DNA of 34,715 nucleotides. It comes from Endobugula sp047619205 (lineage in GTDB: Bacteria > Pseudomonadota > Gammaproteobacteria > Pseudomonadales > Cellvibrionaceae). The notes beneath the pieces were generated by a model. That model did no database searches, was not told the DNA's origin, and saw only the letters and a program-made list of their open reading frames with translations. Of the stretch, positions 26,335 to 34,442 are shown one piece after another. The position numbers were made by a program, and so were the translations under genes. The first letter of the stretch is position 1, and every line of letters starts with the position of its first letter. The stretch is taken from NCBI GenBank assembly GCA_047619205.1, contig JBLHJR010000029.1, forward strand, positions 1 to 34,715, written 5' to 3'.

Positions 26335-27861
26335 ATGTCAGCCTTATTGTCAGAAATGATGTTGCACGATAGTCAAAAACTTCACAAAAAAGTCTTAGTC
26401 GTTGAAGACGATTATGCCCTTAGAGAAGCCTTGGAAGACACACTTGCATTAGCGAATTATTCTGTTGTTTCGGCTAAGGATGTAGAGCAGGCGATTACTA
26501 TTTTGTCGCAAGATAAAGAAATACTAATGATAGTTTCGGATATTAATATGGGTGAGCTGAGTGGTCACGACTTACTCAAATATACGAGTCAACACTGCGT
26601 GCATATTCCTGTGCTATTGATGACGGCCTTTGGTAGTGTCCGTGATTCCGTCGATGCTATTCGTAACGGCGCTGTTGATTATTTAGTCAAGCCTTTTGAG
26701 CCTAAAGAACTGGTAGATATTGTTGATCGTCAATTAGGTTGCGCTGTAGTGAATAATGAAGAAATGCCCATCGCAGAAGATGAGCATAGCCAGCAATTAC
26801 TACAACTTAGTCAGCGTGTTGCTCAGTCAAACTCTACAGTGTTGATCGTTGGGGAATCTGGAACAGGCAAGGAAGTATTGGCTCGCTATATTCATCAGCA
26901 GTCGACTCGTTCAAAACAGGTATTCATCGCGATTAACTGTGCCGCCATTCCTGAAAATATGCTGGAAGCCATGTTGTTTGGCTATGAAAAAGGCGCTTAT
27001 ACTGGTGCGCAAGTAAGTACGCCGGGAAAATTTGAACAAGCGAATGGTGGAACCTTATTGTTAGATGAAATCTCAGAGATGGATATTGGTTTACAAGCAA
27101 AATTACTGCGTGTATTACAAGAACGGGAAGTCGAACGTTTAGGCGGGCGAAAAACTATCGCTCTTGATGTTAGAGTCATTGCTACATCTAATAGGGATAT
27201 ACTTAAAGCCGTAGCGGAAGGAAAGTTCAGAGAGGATCTATACTATCGTCTCAGTGTGCTGCCGCTAGTATGGAAACCATTGCGAGAGCGTACGAAAGAT
27301 ATATTGCCTTTAGCCTCATTGCTGCTAAATAAACACTCAGGAAAACAAAAACGTAGGGGCTTAATACTCAGCGATTCTGCACAACAGGCGCTATTATATT
27401 ACCCTTGGCCAGGCAACGTAAGAGAGTTAGATAATGTGATACAGCGTGCACTGATATTACAAATGGGTAATGTGATTGAAGAGAATGATCTTGGATTAAA
27501 TACCTTAGCGCTAAGTGAAAAAAATATTGCGCCTGAAGTAGATGTTACCTCTATTGATTTGCCTTATGTAGATCCTTCGCATGATAATTTATCGTCTGCT
27601 CATACTCTGACGAGCACATTTCATTCCGCTGTAGGTTCGGTCCATTCCGCTGTAGGTTCGGTCCATTCCGCTGTAGGCACTATCCAAGAAAGTTCTCAAC
27701 AATTAGGTGATAACTTACAAAAAAGGGAATTTGAAATTATAGCGAATACCCTTCGTGAAGAACGCGGCAGTCGAAAAAATACTGCCGATCGTTTAGGGAT
27801 TAGTCCGCGCACCTTACGCTATAAGTTAGCTAAAATGCGCGAAATGGGCTTAGATGCCTAA
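26335..27861 (+). CDS. flrC: Sigma54-dependent flagellar response regulator (FlrC/FleR)
   Basis: 508 residues of the NtrC class. The receiver domain (about 19-130) has the phospho-acceptor Asp69 in VSDINMG and the conserved Lys in VDYLVKPF. The AAA+ sigma54-interaction domain (about 145-375) has Walker A GESGTGKE, the RpoN contact loop GAYTGA (Tyr in place of the common Phe, a known functional variant) and Walker B GGTLLLDEISEM. The C-terminal Fis-type helix-turn-helix ends the protein (NTADRLGISPRTLRYKLAKM). Between AAA+ and HTH is a long linker with three near-identical HSAVGSV heptads encoded by 21-bp tandem repeats. It probably activates the fliE operon with RpoN. Confidence 0.94.
   Translation: MSALLSEMMLHDSQKLHKKVLVVEDDYALREALEDTLALANYSVVSAKDVEQAITILSQDKEILMIVSDINMGELSGHDLLKYTSQHCVHIPVLLMTAFGSVRDSVDAIRNGAVDYLVKPFEPKELVDIVDRQLGCAVVNNEEMPIAEDEHSQQLLQLSQRVAQSNSTVLIVGESGTGKEVLARYIHQQSTRSKQVFIAINCAAIPENMLEAMLFGYEKGAYTGAQVSTPGKFEQANGGTLLLDEISEMDIGLQAKLLRVLQEREVERLGGRKTIALDVRVIATSNRDILKAVAEGKFREDLYYRLSVLPLVWKPLRERTKDILPLASLLLNKHSGKQKRRGLILSDSAQQALLYYPWPGNVRELDNVIQRALILQMGNVIEENDLGLNTLALSEKNIAPEVDVTSIDLPYVDPSHDNLSSAHTLTSTFHSAVGSVHSAVGSVHSAVGTIQESSQQLGDNLQKREFEIIANTLREERGSRKNTADRLGISPRTLRYKLAKMREMGLDA
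27622..27678 (+). repeat. 21-bp in-frame tandem repeat within flrC
   Basis: The unit CATTCCGCTGTAGGTTCGGT(C) starts at 27622, 27643 and 27664; the third copy is cut after 15 bases. Seven codons per unit (H-S-A-V-G-S-V) keep the frame whatever the copy number. The identical DNA suggests recent expansion. Confidence 0.95.
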
Positions 27862-27964
27862 GCTGGCTTCAGAGGGTTAACATAATTAGTGACAAAAAAT
27901 AATTTTTTATAATAAATTTGTATGAGAATAAAGAGATTGTCATATAAAATTCATCAATAAAGGC

Positions 27965-28049
27965 TTGACCCTATCGAAGACTGAGGTTAAATTCGCAATA
28001 GAAATAGAATGCATTTCTATTTGGCAAGCACTGTAAGTAGTGCTTTTTC
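27965..28049 (+). promoter_or_regulatory. Leader of the 62-aa gene: promoter candidate plus terminator-like hairpin
   Basis: TTGACC (27965-27970) followed after 16-17 bp by TTAAATT gives a modest sigma70 candidate. Downstream is a 7-bp hairpin AAGCACT/AGTGCTT (28026-28032, 28039-28045) running into TTTTTC (28044-28049), 30 bp before the ATG at 28080. The hairpin looks like an intrinsic terminator or attenuator in the leader; alternatively it ends transcription from flrC. Confidence 0.4.
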
Positions 28050-28079
28050 ACAATTGATACTTGTTCGTAGGAGATATCG

Positions 28080-28268
28080 ATGACTGATACCCACTCTTCC
28101 TCTGCAGAAGCTTTTCTGGATGATGTATTTCTTGACGTCATTATTGGAAATAACGCTTCAATAACTAAAAGTATAAAAAATAAAACCTTCGATTGTCGAC
28201 GTCGTTTAGAAGATAGGCTAGAGCAGCGTTCTTTGGAAAAAGATGTGCGCGAGTTTAATTTCGATTGA
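28080..28268 (+). CDS. Small conserved-looking hypothetical protein (62 aa)
   Basis: 62 residues beginning MTDTHSSSAEAFLDDVFLDV. The C-terminal half is strongly charged (RRRLEDRLEQRSLEKDV), ends REFNFD, and would form an amphipathic helix. TAGGAG lies 6 nt before the ATG, a proper ribosome-binding site, which supports a real gene. The arginine/glutamate helix with an F-x-F-D end is reminiscent of the PA3496-type small proteins of pseudomonads described as putative envelope-integrity proteins. That resemblance is from memory and unproven. It has no signal peptide or membrane segment. It sits between flrC and fliE, but a MITE-like element separates it from fliE. Confidence 0.65.
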   Translation: MTDTHSSSAEAFLDDVFLDVIIGNNASITKSIKNKTFDCRRRLEDRLEQRSLEKDVREFNFD

Positions 28269-28294
28269 TGGACAAAAAAATTAACCATTAGTAA

Positions 28295-28433
28295 GAGACC
28301 TTTGCAAGGAAGATGGCTTTGCTTTCAGGCAAGGCAAAAACGTACGAAAAGAGGGGGTTTATAGGTATAAATGACCGATTGAGTACGTTTCTAATACGGC
28401 ATGAGAGTAAAGTGGCTTTCGTGCAAAGGTCTC
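28295..28433. mobile_element. MITE-like element with 12-bp terminal inverted repeats
   Basis: A perfect terminal repeat GAGACCTTTGCA (28295-28306) and TGCAAAGGTCTC (28422-28433) bounds 139 bp. A second inverted pair (AAACGTAC / GTACGTTT) lies inside. There is no coding capacity. Such ends resemble those of non-autonomous derivatives of insertion sequences (IS5-like ends come to mind, from memory). No clean target-site duplication is seen at the ends. Confidence 0.7.
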
Positions 28434-28442
28434 AATAAGTAT

Positions 28443-28562
28443 CAGCCATGGTAATGTAGTCCTTGGTTTGTATTTAGAATAGATCGTTTCGAATGTATTT
28501 TTTTACCCTTCATTACACCTCCGTTTATGTAGGGATATTCCCCGGCATAAATTCACCTCCTT
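28443..28562 (-). other. Two tiny minus-strand ORFs with strong Shine-Dalgarno sites
   Basis: On the minus strand, AAGGAGGT (28562-28555) lies 6 nt before ATG 28548, which opens only MPGNIPT-stop. It is followed by CGGAGGT (28523-28517) close to ATG 28513, opening a 23-residue basic peptide beginning MKGKKIHSKRSIL and ending at a TGA at 28442-28444. Two good ribosome-binding sites in tandem are unusual for noise. They could be leader peptides, small proteins or remnants of a lost gene. Confidence 0.3.
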
Positions 28563-28582
28563 AAGCGTTAGAAGGCAAAAAT

Positions 28583-28598
28583 TGGCCTAGTTTATGCT
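28583..28598 (+). promoter_or_regulatory. Candidate sigma54 promoter for the fliE operon
   Basis: TTGGCCTAGTTTATGCT has the GG (28584-28585) and GC (28596-28597) 10 bp apart. The -24 element keeps TGGC and the -12 reads ATGCT. It is weaker than the flrB site and about 300 bp before fliE, giving a long leader. It fits the expected FlrC/RpoN control. Confidence 0.45.
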
Positions 28599-28895
28599 TC
28601 CTTAGATATAGACTGGGCTAAATGCGTTAAATAGCCAAAATAATGCCACCGCTGCTTGATAGACACTTAAGGATATAAATGAACACAAAAAGCGGCCATT
28701 TTATTGTCTGATGTTGTTCCTCAATGGGTCAATAGAATAACTATTACCGACATTGAGCGCCTAATCAGCCAAAAAAATATCTCACTCTACTCGTTGTTTA
28801 TTTATATCATCAAGTGTCTATAGTAGACAGTTTATTAATTGATAAAAAGAATGTAGCTAAAACGCTAATTCAAAAAATGCTTAGGAGCTAAGGTT

Positions 28896-29267
28896 ATGAT
28901 TTCAGATCGTATGGACATTAATCGTGTGTTAGCCGAAATGCGGACTATAAAAGCACAAGCTCAATCGCCACAAACCGCCAATGTTGATCAGCTGTCTCCA
29001 CGTCAAGTTAGCCTCAATAATAGTAGCCAAACAGCAACAGAAACGCCGAGCTTTGGCCAATTAATGAACCAAGCGGTGGATAGTGTCAGTGGCTTACAGA
29101 AAACATCAAAACAATTGGCAACTGCCTATGAGCAAGGGCAATCTGGTGTAGATATAACCGATGTAATGATTGCTTCACAAAAAGCCAGCGTGTCATTTCA
29201 GGCAATGGTACAAGTGCGTAATAAACTCATTGATGCCTATCGGGATGTCATGAATATGCCGGTATAA
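28896..29267 (+). CDS. fliE: Flagellar hook-basal body complex protein FliE
   Basis: 123 residues, slightly longer than E. coli FliE (104). The N-terminus is divergent and polar. The conserved C-terminal part contains SFGQLMNQAVDSVSGLQKTS and the typical FliE ending GVDITDVMIASQKASVSFQAMVQVRNKLIDAYRDVMNMPV, read here as separate overlapping motifs around residues 87-123. FliE joins the MS-ring to the proximal rod. AGGAG at 28883-28887 is 8 nt before the ATG. It starts the fliEFGHIJ operon, with fliF 57 bp downstream. Confidence 0.96.
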   Translation: MISDRMDINRVLAEMRTIKAQAQSPQTANVDQLSPRQVSLNNSSQTATETPSFGQLMNQAVDSVSGLQKTSKQLATAYEQGQSGVDITDVMIASQKASVSFQAMVQVRNKLIDAYRDVMNMPV

Positions 29268-29324
29268 CAATGATGCTAAAAATCATGAACTATTAAGACT
29301 AGCAATGAATCATAGGTAACAATA

Positions 29325-31025
29325 ATGGCAACAGCAGAAAACTTAATGGAAGAGCCTGGCGGGAATAAAGATCGTTCTACGAGCAATCTAGTTGATGGTT
29401 TTAATAACTTAAACCTATTGCGACAAATTGGTTTGATGGTTGCTTTAGCGGCTAGTGTCGCTATTGGTTTTGCGTCGGTTTTATGGACACAAGAAGAAGA
29501 TTATCGTCCCTTGTACAGTAGTCTTAATCAGTTAGATTCTTCCGAAGTGATAGAAATTTTAGAACAAAATGAAATTAGTTTTAAAGTAGATACTCGTACT
29601 GGCTCATTGTTAGTGACTGCTGATGATATTCACAATGCACGTCTTAAGCTAGCGGAAGTGGGTTTGCCAAATTCTGGTTCGGTTGGCTTTGAACTGTTAG
29701 ATAAAGAGCAACCTCTAGGTTCCAGTCAGTTTATGGAAACGACACGTTATCGTCGTGGTTTAGAAGGCGAGTTGGCGCGCACTATTACTAGTATGAATGC
29801 TGTGCGTGGAGCGCGAGTGCATCTAGCCATTCCTAAAAGTTCCGTTTTTGTAAGAGACGCACGGGAACCACGAGCATCAGTATTTGTTGAGCTTTATGCT
29901 GGCCGAGGCATGAAGTCTGCACAAGTGAGAGCAATCACCAATTTAGTGGCCTCTAGTATCTCAGAGTTGTCGCTTAAAAATGTCACTATTGTGGATCAAA
30001 AAGGTAATTTATTATCTAAAGGCGAAGAAGACCCCAAACTTGTTCAGGCAACTCAAGAGCTTGAATATACACGCGAAGTTGAAAAGAAAATTATTAGTCG
30101 CATACAATCCCTGTTGGATCCTATTATTGGCAGTAGTCGGTTTCGTGCAGAAGTGGCAGCACAAGTAGACTTTAATCAAGTCGAACAAGCAGAAGAAATG
30201 TTCAATCCTGATTTGCCCGCACTACGTAGTGAGCAAACCGTTGATGAGCAACGCGTGGGTGGAGGTGTCGGTGGAATTCCTGGCGCTTTGACCAATCAAC
30301 CGCCGGGCAACGGTGAAGCGCCGGAGAGAGCTGTAGCGAATGCAGGTGAACAAGGTAAACAAGCGGCGTCTAACTCCCGTTCTCAATCTACACGTAACTT
30401 TGAACTCGATCGCACTATGAGTTATACCAAACATCAAGTTGGCAAGGTACGTCGTTTATCGGTTGCTGTTGTGGTTGATGACAGATTAACGAGGGATGCG
30501 GTCAGTGGCGAATCAAAATATGAAACCTGGTCTGAAAATGAGTTAGAACGTCTAGCTATTTTGGTCAGAGATGCTGTGGGTTACTCCCCCGCTCGGGGTG
30601 ATAGCGTGAATATCATCAACACGCCTTTTATTGATAATGACAAGCTATTAGACGCAGACATACTCCCGCCTAACTTTTGGGAACAAGATTGGTTCTTGGC
30701 TTTAATTAAACCGGTTGTCGGACTATTTATTATCTTAGTGATGGTGTTAGGTTTGTTAAGGCCCATCTTAAAAACACTAGCGCGTACAGGCTCAGAAACT
30801 AGAGATGATGAAGAAGCTCAGCAATTAGCGGCGCTAGAAGCAGCCGGATTAGGCTCTTTTGATGAGCTATCAGATGAAGCGGTGACCTTAACGGGTGGTG
30901 CCACATTATCGTTACCGGGGCCAGAAGAAAGCTATGAAGAGATGTTGAATACCGTTAAAGGCTTAATTGCCGAAGACCCTGGCCGTGTGTCGCAGGTAAT
31001 CAAACTATGGATAAATGAAGAATGA
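29325..31025 (+). CDS. fliF: Flagellar MS-ring protein FliF
   Basis: 566 residues, a usual FliF length. A first transmembrane helix near residues 35-54 (IGLMVALAASVAIGFASVLW) leads to the periplasmic ring-building motifs: VEIL-type repeats with LYSSLNQLDSSEVIEILEQN, then the RGLEGELARTI region and the ARVHLAIPKSSVF segment. A low-complexity loop (about 320-365, rich in G, N, Q, S) is followed by the second transmembrane helix (about 455-478, PVVGLFIILVMVLGLLRPIL). The cytoplasmic tail that binds FliG ends the protein (GLIAEDPGRVSQVIKLWINE). Its TGA overlaps the fliG ATG by four bases (ATGA), so translation is coupled. Confidence 0.98.
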   Translation: MATAENLMEEPGGNKDRSTSNLVDGFNNLNLLRQIGLMVALAASVAIGFASVLWTQEEDYRPLYSSLNQLDSSEVIEILEQNEISFKVDTRTGSLLVTADDIHNARLKLAEVGLPNSGSVGFELLDKEQPLGSSQFMETTRYRRGLEGELARTITSMNAVRGARVHLAIPKSSVFVRDAREPRASVFVELYAGRGMKSAQVRAITNLVASSISELSLKNVTIVDQKGNLLSKGEEDPKLVQATQELEYTREVEKKIISRIQSLLDPIIGSSRFRAEVAAQVDFNQVEQAEEMFNPDLPALRSEQTVDEQRVGGGVGGIPGALTNQPPGNGEAPERAVANAGEQGKQAASNSRSQSTRNFELDRTMSYTKHQVGKVRRLSVAVVVDDRLTRDAVSGESKYETWSENELERLAILVRDAVGYSPARGDSVNIINTPFIDNDKLLDADILPPNFWEQDWFLALIKPVVGLFIILVMVLGLLRPILKTLARTGSETRDDEEAQQLAALEAAGLGSFDELSDEAVTLTGGATLSLPGPEESYEEMLNTVKGLIAEDPGRVSQVIKLWINEE

Positions 31026-32050
31026 GCGAAGTTACAGAGGTTAGCGGACAGAAAAAATTTAACATGTCCGGTGTTGATCAAGCTGCCATATTGTTAATGT
31101 CGTTGGGTGAAGCTGATGCTGCTCAAATATTGAAGCACATGGGGCCAAAAGAGGTGCAACGCGTAGGCGCAGCGATGAGTCATTTAGCCAATATCGAACA
31201 AGAGCAGGTACACATGGTGTTAGCTAATTTTATGGAACAAGTACGTCACTTGACGGGCTTAGGCATCGGTTCCGATACTTATATTCGCGGCATGTTAGTG
31301 ACAGCGTTAGGGGAAGATAAGGCGAATGGCTTAATTGATCGTATTCTTCTCGGTGGAAATACCAGTGGTTTAGATACTTTAAAATGGATGGAAGCACGTT
31401 CCATTGCAGACATTGTGCGTAATGAACATCCACAAATTCAAGCGATAGTACTTGCCTATCTCGATCCAGATCAATCAGCAGAAGTGTTAAGTTTTTTTCC
31501 CGATATGGTGAGACTGGATATTATGATGAGGATTTCTGCATTAGATACCGTGCAGCCTAATGCACTGCAAGAACTTAATGATATTCTGGAGAAACAGTTC
31601 TCGGGTAGTCAGGGTGCACAAACCACTTCTATGGGTGGTTATAAATGTGCTGCAGAAATCATGAATAATTTAGAAACTGCCATAGAAGGTGATTTAATGG
31701 AGGCAATTAAAGAGCTTGATGAAGAATTGGGTAATCAAATTCAAGACCTTATGTTCGTTTTTGATAATTTACGTGATGTGGATGATAGAGGTATTCAATC
31801 GCTATTGCGCGAAGTTTCTTCCGATCTGCTCCTTATTGCACTTAAGGGTGCCGATAACGATTTACAAGAAAAAATATTTGCTAATATGTCAAAACGTGCA
31901 GCTGAACTTTTGCGTGATGATTTAGAAGCCAAAGGTCCAGTAAAATTATCTGAAGTTGAAGGTGCGCAAAAAGAAATACTCACTATTGCTCGTCGTATGG
32001 CCGATGCCGGTGAAATTATGCTAGGTGGTAGCGGAGAGCAAATGGTGTAA
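31022..32050 (+). CDS. fliG: Flagellar motor switch protein FliG
   Basis: 342 residues, compared with about 331 in E. coli. The N-terminal domain that binds FliF begins GVDQAAILLMSLGEADAAQI. The middle domain contains NEHPQIQAIVLAYLDPDQSA, the EHPQ-type motif that contacts FliM. The C-terminal domain carries the charged torque helix (DLLLIALKGADNDLQEKIF, then NMSKRAAELLRDDLEAKGPV) that meets the stator. It acts on the cytoplasmic face of the MS-ring and sets rotation direction. Coupled to fliF by an ATGA overlap; fliH follows after 71 bp. Confidence 0.98.
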   Translation: MSEVTEVSGQKKFNMSGVDQAAILLMSLGEADAAQILKHMGPKEVQRVGAAMSHLANIEQEQVHMVLANFMEQVRHLTGLGIGSDTYIRGMLVTALGEDKANGLIDRILLGGNTSGLDTLKWMEARSIADIVRNEHPQIQAIVLAYLDPDQSAEVLSFFPDMVRLDIMMRISALDTVQPNALQELNDILEKQFSGSQGAQTTSMGGYKCAAEIMNNLETAIEGDLMEAIKELDEELGNQIQDLMFVFDNLRDVDDRGIQSLLREVSSDLLLIALKGADNDLQEKIFANMSKRAAELLRDDLEAKGPVKLSEVEGAQKEILTIARRMADAGEIMLGGSGEQMV

Positions 32051-32121
32051 TGGCGGTAGCTGCCTATGTAGTTATGTGCTTATAAACAGTAACCCTTTAT
32101 ATGCAGTATTGAAGACGTATT

Positions 32122-33060
32122 ATGGTCGATTTAGTTACTCGTATACCAGCAGAAGAAGTAGCCAGCTGCGATAGTTGGCTACTTCCAGAAATGAAATCTA
32201 AAAAAGTCGTTCCTGCGTTCAGGAAAAAATCCTCTCGTGAGGCTAAGAGACCGGAACAGTCCAAGGAGAGTCCAGCGTCTGCAGTAGACGACCAAGCAGT
32301 AAAGCAAGAAAAAGCCAAGCAAGAGGCAGAGGAAGTTATTACTGAAACCATTACTGTTGAACCGATGACGGCTGAAAAATTACAACAAATAACCGAAGAT
32401 GCAGAAAAAGAAGGCTATGCGACGGGTTATGCAGATGGACTAGATAATGCAAAAAAAGATGGACATAAACAAGGCCTAGAAGCGGGTAAGGCAGAGGTCG
32501 ATGCAATGGCGCAGCGATTAAAAAAAATATCAGATACGTTCATTCAGCCATTAGAAGATGAACATGATAAAGTGGAAAAACAAATTTTAGATATAGTTTG
32601 CCATTTAACACGATCGCTAATAAAAAAAGAGTTACAGATAGATTCTTCAATGATTCTAGAGGTGGTGAAGCAATCGATCTCGATGCTACAAGAAGAAGAT
32701 AGGAATATTAGCCTGGTTCTAAATAGTCAAGATGTTAATTTGATTAAAGAGTCACTAGTCGATAATGAGCTGTCAATTACACTGGAGGTGGATGATGATT
32801 TATTGCCAGGTGGTTGTCGGCTACAAAGCAAAAACTCCACTATTGATTCTTCAATAAATCATCAGTTAGATAAATTGTTGGACGATTTTGCACATCAACG
32901 TTATCAAAAAGATGACAGCATAGTGGAGGCGTCAATAAACGAAGAATCAATAGAAGCTAATCCCTCTAATACTAATCCCTCTGATATTAATCCATCGGAT
33001 GCTACCCCCTCAGGGGCTGATCACTCAAAGAAAGTACCTGCCGAAGAAGAAAGGAGCTAA
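32122..33060 (+). CDS. fliH: Flagellar assembly protein FliH
   Basis: 312 residues, longer than E. coli FliH (about 235). Residues ~1-20 hold the tryptophan-containing ASCDSWLLPEM segment that resembles the FliN/FlhA-binding end of FliH. An alanine/glutamate-rich coiled region follows, with GxxxG-type repeats (GYATGYADGLDNAKKDGHKQ, about residues 97-116). The C-terminal domain that binds FliI follows (about 150-265). A low-complexity tail then carries NPSNT-NPSDI-NPSDA-TPSGA pentapeptide repeats. FliH regulates the FliI ATPase and delivers export substrates. The extra length comes mostly from the linker and this tail. fliI begins one base after the stop. Confidence 0.95.
   Translation: MVDLVTRIPAEEVASCDSWLLPEMKSKKVVPAFRKKSSREAKRPEQSKESPASAVDDQAVKQEKAKQEAEEVITETITVEPMTAEKLQQITEDAEKEGYATGYADGLDNAKKDGHKQGLEAGKAEVDAMAQRLKKISDTFIQPLEDEHDKVEKQILDIVCHLTRSLIKKELQIDSSMILEVVKQSISMLQEEDRNISLVLNSQDVNLIKESLVDNELSITLEVDDDLLPGGCRLQSKNSTIDSSINHQLDKLLDDFAHQRYQKDDSIVEASINEESIEANPSNTNPSDINPSDATPSGADHSKKVPAEEERS
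32958..33020 (+). repeat. Degenerate 15-bp repeats in the 3' end of fliH
   Basis: About four 15-bp units of the type AATCCCTCTGATATT encode the pentapeptide NPSDx. The copies have diverged, so this is an older expansion than the flrC repeat. Confidence 0.7.
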
Positions 33061-33061
33061 T

Positions 33062-34432
33062 ATGGATTCTCTTAAATCATCATTAAGTCATCGATTAGCT
33101 GCTTATCAATCCCTTAAACTTACCCCGATTGAACCGACGATAGAAGGGCGTTTAACTCGCGTCGTGGGCTTAACCATGGAAGCCGTTGGTTTTCATGCAC
33201 CTATAGGCTGTCCCTGCGACATTATAGTGGATGATGGTCGAGCTCTTGAGGCTGAAGTCGTTGGCTTTTGTGGCGAAAAGTTATTTTTAATGCCGGTAAA
33301 GTCTATACAAGGCGTTCGCTCAGGCGCGAAAGTTATCCCTAGATCAAATACTAAAAGAATGCTGTTTAGCGATAATTTACTGGGGCGAGTCATTGACGGC
33401 TTAGGTGAGCCATTAGATGATTTAGGACCCATTATCGGTAATAACAAGAATGATGAATATGGTGGCGAGCAACAACGCATTAATCCTCTGCAGCGAGCCC
33501 CCATTAAACAAGCGTTGGATGTTGGCATCCGAGCAATCAATGCTCTTATTCCGGTAGGCAAAGGGCAACGTTTAGGTCTTTTTGCAGGCAGTGGTGTAGG
33601 TAAAAGTGTGCTGTTGGGGATGATGACACGTTATACGACTGCAGACGTTGTCGTGGTCGCGTTAATTGGTGAACGTGGACGTGAAGTTAAAGAATTTATT
33701 GAACATAGCTTAGGCGAGGAGGGTTTACAGCGTGCCATTGTGATTGCATCGCCAGCAGATGAAAGCCCATTAATGCGCTTAAGAGCCTCGCAGTTAGCCA
33801 GCCAAATCGCGGAATATTATAGAGATCAAGGTAAAGATGTGTTGTTGTTAATGGATTCACTTACCCGTTACGCTCAAGCGCAAAGAGAAATTGCTTTAGC
33901 AATTGGTGAGCCGCCTGCAACTAAAGGTTACCCACCTTCAGTATTTGCTAAACTCCCTCAATTAGTTGAACGTGCGGGCAACGGCAAACAAGGTAGTGGT
34001 TCGATAACCGCTTTTTATACGGTCTTAACTGAAGGTGATGATCTTCAAGATCCAATTGCCGATTCAGCAAGAGCTATTTTAGATGGTCATGTGGTACTTT
34101 CTCGGCAGCTAGCTGAAAGTGGTATTTATCCTGCTATCGATGTAGAAATGTCGATTAGTCGAGTGATGACGGTCATCGCAGAACCCGCGCATATTAAATA
34201 CTTACAACGTTTTAAACAATTGTTAGCAGCCTACTATAAAAATCGTGACTTAATTAATATAGGTGCTTATGTCAAAGGTAGTGATAGTGAAATTGATTTG
34301 GCATTAGAATTTTTTCCAAGATTACAGGCATTTATACAGCAAGACATTGACGTATCGATCAGTTGTGAAGCCAGCCTATTGCAACTAAAAACACTAATGA
34401 AACCTGCGTCTAAAAAAGATAATGTTTTGTGA
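33062..34432 (+). CDS. fliI: Flagellum-specific ATP synthase FliI
   Basis: 456 residues, matching E. coli FliI (457). It is a hexameric F1-beta-like ATPase that energises flagellar type III export with FliH and FliJ. The Walker A motif lies in GLFAGSGVGKSVLLG and Walker B in DVLLLMDSLTRYAQAQREIA. The catalytic GERGREVKEFIEHSL segment and the PPATKGYPPSVFAKLPQLVE region are also present. The start is ATG 33062, set by AAGGAG at 33051-33056 (5-nt spacing) and the family N-terminus. The frame is open further upstream into the fliH tail, but this extension is not real. fliJ begins 10 bp after the stop. Confidence 0.97.
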   Translation: MDSLKSSLSHRLAAYQSLKLTPIEPTIEGRLTRVVGLTMEAVGFHAPIGCPCDIIVDDGRALEAEVVGFCGEKLFLMPVKSIQGVRSGAKVIPRSNTKRMLFSDNLLGRVIDGLGEPLDDLGPIIGNNKNDEYGGEQQRINPLQRAPIKQALDVGIRAINALIPVGKGQRLGLFAGSGVGKSVLLGMMTRYTTADVVVVALIGERGREVKEFIEHSLGEEGLQRAIVIASPADESPLMRLRASQLASQIAEYYRDQGKDVLLLMDSLTRYAQAQREIALAIGEPPATKGYPPSVFAKLPQLVERAGNGKQGSGSITAFYTVLTEGDDLQDPIADSARAILDGHVVLSRQLAESGIYPAIDVEMSISRVMTVIAEPAHIKYLQRFKQLLAAYYKNRDLINIGAYVKGSDSEIDLALEFFPRLQAFIQQDIDVSISCEASLLQLKTLMKPASKKDNVL

Positions 34433-34442
34433 GTAACATGCT

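Larger units (their letters stand above)
28269..28895. other. 627-bp gap before fliE
   Basis: It holds the inverted-repeat element at 28295-28433, two tiny minus-strand ORFs with good ribosome-binding sites (28443-28562), and a sigma54 promoter candidate (28583-28598). Short frames at 28679 (10 codons, with AAGGA before it) and 28704 (TTG start, no ribosome-binding site) are probably noise or decayed sequence. Confidence 0.6.

Noticed and set aside
26983..27006. GAYTGA instead of GAFTGA in FlrC as a possible loss of RpoN contact
   Set aside because: Tyr at this position occurs in functional sigma54 activators; all other motifs are intact.
28704..28817. TTG-started frame of about 37 codons upstream of fliE
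   Set aside because: No ribosome-binding site, no recognised motif, AT-rich; could be decayed sequence but cannot be supported.
32999..33061. 21-codon extension of FliI into fliH
   Set aside because: Overlaps the repetitive fliH tail in another frame; AAGGAG and the family start point to ATG 33062.
33193..33561. 122-codon minus-strand frame within fliI
   Set aside because: Antisense to a certain ATPase gene; no independent support.
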